A stretch of 64,000 nucleotides of DNA from an uncultured Prevotellaceae bacterium. Its GTDB lineage: Bacteria > Bacteroidota > Bacteroidia > Bacteroidales > Bacteroidaceae. A program made the position numbers and the translations under genes. Within the stretch, counting starts at the first letter, position 1; each line of letters begins with the position of its first letter. Location of the stretch: positions 1 to 64,000 of the forward strand of contig CACYQO010000009.1 in NCBI GenBank assembly GCA_902776545.1, written 5' to 3'. The notes beneath the pieces are model-generated. The model saw only the letters and a list, made by a program, of their open reading frames with translations, ran no database searches and was not told the DNA's origin. Below are positions 26,092 to 33,404 of the stretch, one piece after another.

Positions 26092-26934
26092 GTGAAAAAT
26101 TATAGCGAAATGAATGTTTATATAATAAGGTGTATGGTTAGAGGTGTCTGGAAGAAGGCAGTGTTGCTTTCACTCTTTCACCTTTTCACCTTTTCACCTT
26201 TAGCAGCCCAGACAGACGACTTTGGACTCGATTTCACGGTTGAGGCGCAGAAGAAGCTCTCCAAGGTCATGAACCTCAGCTTCGAGGGCGAACTCCGTAC
26301 CCGTGACAACACCAAGCACGTCGACCGTTGGAGTGCAGGCCTGAGTCTCGACTACAAGGCCGCCAAATGGTTGAAACTCTCAGCCGGATACACACTCCTC
26401 TATGACAACAACGAGAGGATATCCTATTTCGACGCCACCGACGATGAGGTGCTCGACGGTGATGCCGATGCCGGCGATCCCAAGAAGTGCGCCAAGTACT
26501 GGGCTACGCGCCACCGTTTCATTGTCTCGGCGACCTTCGACAAGAAACTCATCGGCGATTTCCGCTTCTCTCTGCGTGAACGCTGGCAGTACACCTACCG
26601 TCCTGAGTACACCGTCGATGAGCGCTGGAGCTATCTCGACCAGGCCTACGACGGCAAGCCGAAGACCTACGACAGCAAAAATGCTCATGTGCTTCGTAGC
26701 CGTCTGCAGGTGGAGTATGACAAGAAAGGACTCGCCGTGACGCCCTACGCCAGTGTGGAGTTCTTCAACGCCTGGAGTCTTCAGAAGACGCGTTTTCAGG
26801 TGGGCCTCGACTGGAAGGTGTCCAAACAGCACAGCCTCGGCTTCTTCTATCGCTACCAGTCGGTGCGTGATGATGAAGACGATCTGGAGCCAAACCGCCA
26901 CATGATAGGCTTAGGTTATAAAATAAAATTTTAG
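26092..26934 (+). CDS. DUF2490 outer-membrane-type protein
   Basis: 280 residues. After an uneven N-terminus comes a signal segment AVLLSLFHLFTFSPLAAQ whose core is encoded by TTCACCTTTTCACC repeats. The mature part is a small beta-barrel-like chain with alternating aromatic residues (LKLSAGYTLLYDN, FRFSLRERWQYTYRP, HSLGFFYRYQSV), ending in GLGYKIKF with the C-terminal Phe typical of outer-membrane barrels. The start may be a later Met (RCMVRGVWKK), which would give a normal signal peptide. Third gene after VTC and DUF4956. Confidence 0.82.
   Translation: MKNYSEMNVYIIRCMVRGVWKKAVLLSLFHLFTFSPLAAQTDDFGLDFTVEAQKKLSKVMNLSFEGELRTRDNTKHVDRWSAGLSLDYKAAKWLKLSAGYTLLYDNNERISYFDATDDEVLDGDADAGDPKKCAKYWATRHRFIVSATFDKKLIGDFRFSLRERWQYTYRPEYTVDERWSYLDQAYDGKPKTYDSKNAHVLRSRLQVEYDKKGLAVTPYASVEFFNAWSLQKTRFQVGLDWKVSKQHSLGFFYRYQSVRDDEDDLEPNRHMIGLGYKIKF
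26169..26202 (+). repeat. TTTTCACC repeat encoding a signal peptide core
   Basis: Tandem CTTTTCAC units inside the DUF2490 gene, read as LFHLFTFSPL. The same unit is common in intergenic arms (27533, 44668, 49605, 63253). Confidence 0.9.
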
Positions 26935-26970
26935 AATAAATCCTCGCTCAGCCGAGCGGGGATTTATTCT
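26933..26970. terminator. Bidirectional terminator
   Basis: Stem from AGAATAAATCC to GGATTTATTCT with a CGCTC/GAGCG inner part, flanked by A- and T-rich bases. It overlaps the stop codons of both convergent genes. Confidence 0.9.
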
Positions 26971-27538
26971 ATTTGAACAATTCATCAAGGTATGTATAGA
27001 ATGCAGGATCCTCACCGATGATGGTCTTTACGATCTTCCCGTCAGGTCCGACGATAATCTTCGTGGGGAAGCCTTGAATCTCGTACTGTTCGAGTACCTT
27101 CGAATCGCGTGTGTTATAAACGTGCAGCCAAGGTAACTCGTACTTCTCCACAGCAGCCCTCCATTTCGCCTCCGGATCATTGCAGTCGATGCCGAGGATC
27201 TCGAACTTGCCGGCGTACTTCTGATAGTACTCCTTCATCCGCGGGAAGCCCTTGATGCACCAGCCGCACCACGATCCCCAGAAGTCGAGGATGACATATT
27301 TGCCGCGCAGGCTCGATAGGGTGAGGGGCTTGCCGTTGAGGTCGTTCAGTGTGAAGTCGGGAGCCTCGTTCTCTTTCGAGGAGGGAGGAGTGAGGAGGGA
27401 GGAGGGAGAAATGTCTGTGGCAGGAGTATTCTCACTCCTCACTCCACTTTCCTCACTCCTCGAACTATTACCTGCGCAGCTGCTCAAAGCAACTACGGCC
27501 ATCATGATGCTTAGGAGATATTTCTTCATATTTTTCAC
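26969..27538 (-). CDS. TlpA/ResA-like thiol-disulfide lipoprotein
   Basis: Membrane-attached thioredoxin-fold protein of 189 residues. The lipoprotein signal ends at SSCAG (Cys near 21). The thioredoxin domain (about 56-189) has the redox motif WCGWC in FWGSWCGWCIKGFP, LTLSSLRGKYVILDFW before it, and cis-Pro in IQGFPTKIIVGPDG. Residues about 25-54 ([30 protein letters not shown]) are a translated family 1 repeat placed exactly between lipid anchor and domain, where a flexible linker is harmless. Likely reduces or oxidises exported proteins. Confidence 0.93.
   Translation of the reverse strand: MKNMKKYLLSIMMAVVALSSCAGNSSRSEESGVRSENTPATDISPSSLLTPPSSKENEAPDFTLNDLNGKPLTLSSLRGKYVILDFWGSWCGWCIKGFPRMKEYYQKYAGKFEILGIDCNDPEAKWRAAVEKYELPWLHVYNTRDSKVLEQYEIQGFPTKIIVGPDGKIVKTIIGEDPAFYTYLDELFK
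27376..27463 (-). repeat. Family 1 element (GAGTGAG arms) in the tlpA-like gene
   Basis: Ends TCGAGGA and TCCTCGA are inverted. Arms are GGAGTGAG and CTCACTCC units. Inner end TATTCTC at 27427-27433; the other inner end is diverged (GAGAAATG). On the gene strand: ENTPATD, near-identical to glmM's EDTPATD. Confidence 0.88.
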
Positions 27539-27589
27539 CTTTTCACCTTTTCACTTTTTCACCTTTTCACTTTTTCACCTTTTCACTTC
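27533..27589. repeat. TTTTCACC array between two genes
   Basis: Five or more tandem units of CACCTTTT and CACTTTTT between the DUF4353-type gene stop and the tlpA-like start; no opposite arm nearby. Confidence 0.9.
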
Positions 27590-28578
27590 ACCATGATCTT
27601 CCTGGCCTTGTCGCCTTCCTTCACGATATAGATACCACGGGGTAACACCGCATCGTTCGACATGCGACGACCGTTCAGATCATAATAGTATTGACGGTTG
27701 CCGGATTGACTATTGACGATTCCGCGGATGGCGGTGGTGGCGTGATCCTTGATGTTGTTCGTGTCGAAGTTCCTTGTGCCGCCAGAGAACATGATGCTGC
27801 CGTCGGCCTTGACGCAGTAGCCGCCGATTTCGCTGATGGTCACCGTACCGCCATTCATATAGAAGTTACCGCTGTCCTCGTCCTCATGGTCCTTCGTCTG
27901 ACCAGTCGAGACGGAGTCTTTCAGTTCCACCTGAATGGCATCGTCCTCCGCACCTTTGATGGTCAGCACGCCACTGCTCATGAGGAAATACTCCTGACAG
28001 TGGATGCCGTCTTTCTTGGCACTGGTGATGTTCAGCGTACAGTTCTTCACCTCCACGTACTCCTTACTGTAGATGGCGTGGCTGAAATTGCCGCTCACGT
28101 TCAGCGTGCCCTTGCCGGCAAACTCCGTGTGTCCCTTGCTGTGGAAACAGCCTTTCGATGTGCTGTCTGCCATGCCGTCGCTCAGGGTGTTCACCGTGTT
28201 GGCAGCCATGCTTACCTTGATGCGCTTACCGTCCTTGATGTGTACGGCCGAGCTGTCTGGGTTCGCCAGTGTCAATCCGTTGAGCAGGAGTGTGGCCTTG
28301 TATTCGCCGGTAAGGTAGAACTCACCATTGTCGCTCTGGCCGCTCAAAGAATAGATGATTTCACCGGGATTCTTCTCGGTGGTCGATGTCTGGAGCAGTT
28401 TGACATGCGATGATTCACCACTGGGACAACTTACATAGTCCGTGATGGCTTCAGGGATGCTGACCACTGCCTTCGTGCCGTCGTAGGCGACGGTCACGGT
28501 GTAAGTCTTAGTTGAGTTATCTGCACTGGCAACTGTACAGAAAAGCAAGGCTGCCAGTGTATAAAGAATCTTTTTCAT
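27583..28578 (-). CDS. Carbohydrate-binding (DUF4353-type) surface protein with C-terminal sorting-like tail
   Basis: 331 residues when started at MKKILYTLAALLFCTVASA, a signal peptide; an upstream Met adds eight residues from a repeat tract and looks false. The body is a right-handed parallel beta-helix pattern (HIKDGKRIKVSMAANTVNTL, GCFHSKGHTEFAGKGTLNVSG, KKDGIHCQEYFLMSSGVLTIKG, GNFYMNGGTVTISEIGG) as in DUF4353 carbohydrate-binding proteins. The last 30 residues (YYDLNGRRM, then PRGIYIVKEGDKARKIMVK) resemble the sorting tails of the type IX type. Its ligand is unknown. Confidence 0.82.
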   Translation of the reverse strand: MKKILYTLAALLFCTVASADNSTKTYTVTVAYDGTKAVVSIPEAITDYVSCPSGESSHVKLLQTSTTEKNPGEIIYSLSGQSDNGEFYLTGEYKATLLLNGLTLANPDSSAVHIKDGKRIKVSMAANTVNTLSDGMADSTSKGCFHSKGHTEFAGKGTLNVSGNFSHAIYSKEYVEVKNCTLNITSAKKDGIHCQEYFLMSSGVLTIKGAEDDAIQVELKDSVSTGQTKDHEDEDSGNFYMNGGTVTISEIGGYCVKADGSIMFSGGTRNFDTNNIKDHATTAIRGIVNSQSGNRQYYYDLNGRRMSNDAVLPRGIYIVKEGDKARKIMVK

Positions 28579-28583
28579 TAAAG

Positions 28584-28618
28584 ATGAATGTTCAATGTTC
28601 AATGCTCAATGTTCAATG
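28584..28618. repeat. TTCAATG tandem repeat
   Basis: Five units of TTCAATG/CTCAATG between the 28622-28912 gene and the 27583-28578 gene. Same unit as at 53122-53188. Confidence 0.9.
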
Positions 28619-28621
28619 ACA

Positions 28622-28912
28622 TTAAAGTCCCATAGCCTCCTTGGCCTTGTCAGCAGCAGCGTCGATAGCTTCGCCAGCCTTCTCCTTGGCAGCGTCCTTC
28701 ACTTCCTCAGCCTTCTCCTTGGCAGCGTCAGCAACGTCCTCGGCTGCATCCTCAATGGCATCACCTGCACTCTCAGCAGCATCCTCAACGGCATCACCTA
28801 CATTCTCGACAGCGTCACTGGCAGCACCTTCGGCAGGAGCAGCCTGCTTGTTTCCACACGACGCAAAACCAATGGCAATCATAGCCATCACAGCGAATAA
28901 AATCTTTTTCAT
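28622..28912 (-). CDS. Small lipoprotein with amphipathic Ala/Glu/Lys repeats
   Basis: 96 residues: lipoprotein signal ending at FASCGN, then a strongly repetitive helix of DAVENVGDAVEDAAESAGDAIEDAAED type, with an 11-residue-like rhythm and alternating acidic and basic faces. This is the pattern of apolipoprotein- or LEA-like envelope proteins. The function is unknown; a structural or stress role in the envelope is a guess from the fold type. It has its own promoter box at 28950. Confidence 0.8.
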   Translation of the reverse strand: MKKILFAVMAMIAIGFASCGNKQAAPAEGAASDAVENVGDAVEDAAESAGDAIEDAAEDVADAAKEKAEEVKDAAKEKAGEAIDAAADKAKEAMGL

Positions 28913-28949
28913 AATGCTTTCTAATTAAAATAAAATTGATTTTCGGCAA

Positions 28950-28957
28950 CAAAATTA
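28950..28957 (-). promoter_or_regulatory. Promoter -7 box of the small lipoprotein gene
   Basis: TAATTTTG on the minus strand, 38 bp before the start at 28912. Confidence 0.6.
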
Positions 28958-29010
28958 CGTCTTTTTTGAATAACTCAATGCAAATAATGGTAATTTTTAC
29001 ACTTATTTAG

Positions 29011-29018
29011 TAATTTTG
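29011..29018 (+). promoter_or_regulatory. Promoter -7 box of the SulP gene
   Basis: TAATTTTG. It overlaps an upstream in-frame ATG at 29016, which therefore cannot be the translation start; the ATG at 29049 is used instead. Confidence 0.65.
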
Positions 29019-29048
29019 CAGCCTGTTTTCAGAGATAACAAGACGAAT

Positions 29049-30749
29049 ATGACAAGTTCATTAACATTTCAGCCGAAATTGTTGTCGGCACTTAAGCATT
29101 ACAACCGCCAGCAACTGACGACCGACCTGCTGGCAGGCATCATCGTGGGCATCGTCGCCCTGCCGTTGGCTATCGCCTTCGGTATTGCCTCAGGCGTGAC
29201 ACCCGAGAAGGGCATCATCACCGCCATCGTTGCCGGTCTCATCATCTCCGTTTTCGGAGGCTCGAAGGTTCAGATCGGTGGACCTACGGGCGCGTTCATT
29301 ATTATTATTTATGGCATCATCCAGCAGTACGGCTTCGAGGGTCTGACCATCGCCACGCTGATGGCTGGCGTCTTCCTCATTATGTTTGGTGTGTTGCACC
29401 TCGGCACGATCATCAAGTACATTCCGTACCCCATCGTTGTCGGCTTTACCAGCGGTATCGCCCTCACCATCTTCACCACGCAGATCAAGGACCTGCTGGG
29501 CCTATCGATGGCCATCGTGCCCTCCGACTTTATCGAGAAGTGGATTGCCTACATTGATTGCGTACCTACCATCGAGCGTTGGAGTGCCCTCATCGGCTTG
29601 GGATCCGTGGCTGTCATTGCCCTCTGGCCGAAACTGACGCACCGCTTTGCCATCGGTAAACTGCCAGGCTCGCTGATTGCCATCGTGCTGATGACCATCA
29701 TCGCCGCCCTCCTGAGACAGTATGCCGGCGTCACCACCATTGAGACCATCGGCGACCGTTTCTCCATCTCAGCCACGCTGCCGCAGGCACAGGTGCCCGA
29801 TCTCACTTGGGACGTCATTAAGGGTCTCGTCTCGCCCGCCATCACCATCGCCATCCTCGGAGCCATCGAGTCGTTGCTCTCGGCTACCGTGGCCGACGGT
29901 GTCATCGGTGACCGTCATAACTCCAACACAGAACTTATTGCCCAGGGACTGGCCAACCTGGCGTCGCCAATCTTCGGCGGTATACCGGCTACAGGTGCCA
30001 TCGCCCGTACGATGACCAATATCAACAATGGTGGTCGTACGCCCGTTGCCGGCATCGTCCACGCAGCCGTGCTCGTGCTCATCTTCCTGTTTCTCATGCC
30101 GCTGGCGCAGTATATCCCCATGGCCTGTCTGGCCGGTGTGCTCGTCATCGTGAGCTATAACATGAGCGGCTGGCGAAGCTTTATTTCCATCTTGAAGAAC
30201 CCGAAGAGCGACGTCATCGTGCTCTGGGTCACCTTCCTGCTGACAGTCATCTTCGACCTCACCGTCGCCATCGAGGTCGGTCTGATCTGTGCCTGTCTAC
30301 TTTTCATGCGCCGTATGGCTGAGACCACTGATGTCAAGGTCATCTCCCAGGAGATCAATCCTGAGGAGGAAGACAGCGACTTCCAGCTGGGCAATCTCGA
30401 GCATCTTACCATCCCCGAGGGTGTGGAGGTCTACGAGATCAACGGTCCTTACTTCTTCGGTGCCGGTAACCGTTTCGAGGAGATCATGGGTGCTTTGCAC
30501 CATCAGCGGCCCCGTGTCCGTATCATCCGCATGCGTAAGGTACCGTTCGTCGACTCCACGGGCATCCACAACCTCACCAACCTCTGTCTTATGTCACAGG
30601 CCGAGGGCATCCAGATTGTACTTTCGGGTGTCAATGAGAAAGTGCAGGCCGTCCTTCATAAGGCAGGTTTCGACACGATGCTCGGTGAGGAGAACATCTG
30701 TTCCCACATCAACGAGGCCCTCGAACGCGCCCGCCAGATTACAGCTTGA
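29049..30749 (+). CDS. SulP-family inorganic anion transporter
   Basis: 566-residue inner-membrane transporter (sulfate, bicarbonate or related anions). The membrane part (about 20-400) has the family hallmarks LLAGIIVGIVALPLAIAFGIASG, GGSKVQIGGPTGAF, and GIPATGAIARTMTNINNGG. A cytosolic STAS domain follows at about 430-555 (VEVYEINGPYFFGAGNRFEE ... VPFVDSTGIHNL). The start was chosen downstream of the promoter box. A strong terminator follows. I cannot tell the substrate. Confidence 0.94.
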   Translation: MTSSLTFQPKLLSALKHYNRQQLTTDLLAGIIVGIVALPLAIAFGIASGVTPEKGIITAIVAGLIISVFGGSKVQIGGPTGAFIIIIYGIIQQYGFEGLTIATLMAGVFLIMFGVLHLGTIIKYIPYPIVVGFTSGIALTIFTTQIKDLLGLSMAIVPSDFIEKWIAYIDCVPTIERWSALIGLGSVAVIALWPKLTHRFAIGKLPGSLIAIVLMTIIAALLRQYAGVTTIETIGDRFSISATLPQAQVPDLTWDVIKGLVSPAITIAILGAIESLLSATVADGVIGDRHNSNTELIAQGLANLASPIFGGIPATGAIARTMTNINNGGRTPVAGIVHAAVLVLIFLFLMPLAQYIPMACLAGVLVIVSYNMSGWRSFISILKNPKSDVIVLWVTFLLTVIFDLTVAIEVGLICACLLFMRRMAETTDVKVISQEINPEEEDSDFQLGNLEHLTIPEGVEVYEINGPYFFGAGNRFEEIMGALHHQRPRVRIIRMRKVPFVDSTGIHNLTNLCLMSQAEGIQIVLSGVNEKVQAVLHKAGFDTMLGEENICSHINEALERARQITA

Positions 30750-30769
30750 TAGCTGAATGAACATGATAT

Positions 30770-30805
30770 CCGCCGAGACATTCATCGATGTTCTCGACGG
30801 TTTTT
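30770..30805 (+). terminator. Terminator of the SulP gene
   Basis: CCGCCGAGACAT pairs with ATGTTCTCGACGG with one mismatch and one bulge, followed by TTTTT. Confidence 0.85.
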
Positions 30806-30862
30806 GCGTTGTTATATATTATACGCTCTCTGTTAATTATTGTTATTTTGTATGCGTAGAGT

Positions 30863-30893
30863 GTTGGCATTTGTAGAAAAGTATTTATTTTTG
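30863..30893 (+). promoter_or_regulatory. Promoter of the 30967 lipoprotein gene
   Basis: GTTG at 30863-30866, 19 bp, TATTTTTG at 30886-30893. The leader of about 65 nt is AT-rich with a T9 run. Confidence 0.6.
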
Positions 30894-30966
30894 TAGGCAA
30901 ATTGTAACTTAAACGATGTCTATGTGTGTTTGAAAGTATTTTTTTTTAACTTAAATAAAGGATTAT

Positions 30967-31404
30967 ATGAAAATGAAAGTATTATCAAAAATGTTGCTCA
31001 TGCTGCTGGTGGCAGTGATGGGTTTGGGTGTTCAGTCTTGTACAAAAGAGGAGACTACAATCGTTACTACTCGCGTAACCTACCAAAGAGGTGATTGTTC
31101 TAACGTTTATTATAAAGGAAAAAATTTGATTACCATTTACAATCAGGCATCCACTAATCCTCAGGCTGTCACAGATGAAGAGGCTGCTGCTTTATTAGTC
31201 ATGAATAATGCTTTATCCGCTGGTGATCGTGCGCTTGACAGTTATGATGTGCTGTCTGACAGCCAAGTCATGGATATTTACAAAACTGCTATGAAATTGT
31301 TGGTTAGCGGTGAAGGTTATTCCGGCTATCTCCCCATCTACAGATTTGATGATGGCAAAGAGGAAAACAAGAAGGAGATTGGCCGTATCACTTTCACAGA
31401 ATAA
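30967..31404 (+). CDS. Hypothetical lipoprotein
   Basis: 145 residues with lipoprotein signal ending in VQSCTKE (Cys near 25). The remainder reads VTYQRGDCSNVYYKGKNLITIYNQ and VMNNALSAGDRALDSYDVLSDSQVMDIYKTAMKLLVSG, with no recognised family. It has its own promoter and a strong terminator, so it is a well-defined single-gene unit. Base composition is more AT-rich than the neighbours. Confidence 0.75.
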   Translation: MKMKVLSKMLLMLLVAVMGLGVQSCTKEETTIVTTRVTYQRGDCSNVYYKGKNLITIYNQASTNPQAVTDEEAAALLVMNNALSAGDRALDSYDVLSDSQVMDIYKTAMKLLVSGEGYSGYLPIYRFDDGKEENKKEIGRITFTE

Positions 31405-31420
31405 TATCTAAGGATACCAA

Positions 31421-31450
31421 GGGCCAGGGAACCGTCCCTGGCCCGTTTTT
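31421..31450 (+). terminator. Strong intrinsic terminator
   Basis: GGGCCAGGGA-ACCG-TCCCTGGCCC perfect 10 bp stem followed by GTTTTT. It ends directly at the ATG of the next gene. Confidence 0.95.
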
Positions 31451-33376
31451 ATGGTCACAGTTACGAAAGGAAAGGAAAAGCTTGCAAAGCGTATCACTTG
31501 GCGTGTGATACTGATCATGCTGGTCTTCAATGTGCTTATCATTGGAGCCATACTTGCATTTGTCTTTACCTATTCGCTGGCCAACAGCGGTATGCGCGGA
31601 CAGTATGTGATCGATGGAATCGGCGGCAGGATGGAGTCGATGGTAAATGCCGTGAAGATAGCGGCCAGAAACAATGTGGCCGAGGTTGAAGACCATCTCG
31701 ATAGTCCGGAGAATGTGTTCGATGCGCTGGAGCACGAACTGAGGCTGAACAACCACTACATAGGCTTCGCTGCTGCTTTCATGCCGGATTATTATCCAAG
31801 TCAGGGCCGCTGGTTCGAGCCGTATGTGCGGCTCGTTGACAGCACCCATGTCGAAAGGAAGCAGATAGGCTCGGCGCAGCATGACTACTTCGCCCAGGAT
31901 TGGTATGTCATGGGTATGCGTACCGGTATGGGGGAGGGCTATTTGTCCGACCCGTATTATGATGCCGATGGCGGCATGTCGCTGCTCTGCAGTTATATCC
32001 TGCCCATCCGCGACGGTAAAGGCAGCAAGGTGGGCCTCTATTGTATTGACTTGAGTCTTGGCTGGCTTGAGAACACCATCGAAGAAGATCTGGAAAACGT
32101 CAGGAAAGAATTCCTGAGTGACTCAAAAAACATCGGGGAATCTGATGACCAGCCCTATTTCTCCATCCAGATTATCGACAGCAAAGGCCGGATGATCATC
32201 GGCTCCGATTCCATAGACACCAGCATTCTCAATGGGAAGAAGAAGGAGACGTTCATTGGTTCCGAGATGATCGATCTAACGGGGACTCCTTATTATATCC
32301 ACTCCAGGCAACTGGCAGGTACGGATTGGACGCTGGTCGTGTTTCAGCATAATCGTTTGGTGTTTATGTGGGGAAATGTGCTGGCTGCCATCATCATCTT
32401 CTTCATGACCCTTGGCGCTCTCGTCATTTTCTTCTTCATGTACCGCAGCATCCGCAGTGCCACTAAGCCGCTTGGCTTCCTTTCCGAGTCAACTCAGGAG
32501 GTGGCCAAAGGTAACTTCGACACGCCGCTGCCGACATTCAGGCACAATGATGAAATCACCCAGCTGCGCGATTCGTTCGGCACCATGCAGCAGTCGCTGA
32601 AGCGCTATGTGGAGGAACTGAAGGAGACCGCTACCTCGAAAGCCACTATTGAGAGCGAACTGAATATCGCACACCATATTCAGATGGCCATGCTGCCAAA
32701 GACGTTCCCAGCCTTCCCGCATCGTGACGAGATAGAGATTTACGGCATGTTGACACCGGCCAAGAGTGTCGGTGGCGACCTCTACGATTTCTTCCTGCGC
32801 GACGATGAACTGTTCTTCTGCATCGCTGACGTCTCCGGCAAAGGCGTGCCGGCATCATTAGTGATGGCCGTCACCCGCACACTGTTTCGTAATGTCGCAG
32901 CCAGTATAGAGTATCCCCATCAGATAGTAGAGGCCATGAACGTGGCTCTATGCGATGGTAACGACAGTAATATGTTTGTTACGCTGTTCGTAGGGGTTCT
33001 CCACCTGCGGACAGGCCATCTGCTTTACTGCAACGCCGGTCACGACGCACCCTATCTTCAGGATAAGCTGCTTCCTTGCGACCCGAACCTTCCTGTCGGC
33101 GTCATGCCAGACTGGACGTTCTCGGAGCAGGAGACCGACATTGCTCCCGGCTCTACGGTGTTCCTCTATACCGACGGACTGACGGAGGCAGAGAATGCCC
33201 GTTCAGAGCAATTTGGAAGGCAACGCGTGATAGATATTATATCTTCTTCAATAGAAGGGGCATATTCTCCGCAAGAACTGATAGAAACCATGACTGCGGC
33301 CGTGCGGCAGTTCGTTGGCGAAACAGAACAGAGCGATGACCTCACCATGCTGGCCATCCAATATACGAAAGGCTGA
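31451..33376 (+). CDS. SpoIIE-type PP2C phosphatase with sensor and HAMP domains
   Basis: 641-residue signalling phosphatase. Membrane helix at about 18-42, an exported sensor region of dCache type to about 295, second helix at about 303-332, HAMP at about 335-388 (IRSATKPLGFLSESTQEV), and a PP2C/SpoIIE catalytic domain at about 415-640 with PAKSVGGDLYDFF, CIADVSGKGVPASLVM, NAGHDAPY and LYTDGLTEAEN, including the metal-binding aspartates. Such proteins usually act on an anti-sigma antagonist; none is seen nearby. The ATG touches the T-run of the upstream terminator, so its promoter is unclear or a later start is used. Confidence 0.9.
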   Translation: MVTVTKGKEKLAKRITWRVILIMLVFNVLIIGAILAFVFTYSLANSGMRGQYVIDGIGGRMESMVNAVKIAARNNVAEVEDHLDSPENVFDALEHELRLNNHYIGFAAAFMPDYYPSQGRWFEPYVRLVDSTHVERKQIGSAQHDYFAQDWYVMGMRTGMGEGYLSDPYYDADGGMSLLCSYILPIRDGKGSKVGLYCIDLSLGWLENTIEEDLENVRKEFLSDSKNIGESDDQPYFSIQIIDSKGRMIIGSDSIDTSILNGKKKETFIGSEMIDLTGTPYYIHSRQLAGTDWTLVVFQHNRLVFMWGNVLAAIIIFFMTLGALVIFFFMYRSIRSATKPLGFLSESTQEVAKGNFDTPLPTFRHNDEITQLRDSFGTMQQSLKRYVEELKETATSKATIESELNIAHHIQMAMLPKTFPAFPHRDEIEIYGMLTPAKSVGGDLYDFFLRDDELFFCIADVSGKGVPASLVMAVTRTLFRNVAASIEYPHQIVEAMNVALCDGNDSNMFVTLFVGVLHLRTGHLLYCNAGHDAPYLQDKLLPCDPNLPVGVMPDWTFSEQETDIAPGSTVFLYTDGLTEAENARSEQFGRQRVIDIISSSIEGAYSPQELIETMTAAVRQFVGETEQSDDLTMLAIQYTKG

Positions 33377-33404
33377 AAAATTATTGTAAGATGCAGATGG
33401 AACC

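Noticed and set aside
29016-29048. Upstream start of the SulP protein
   Set aside because: This start overlaps the TAATTTTG promoter box; 29049 fits better.
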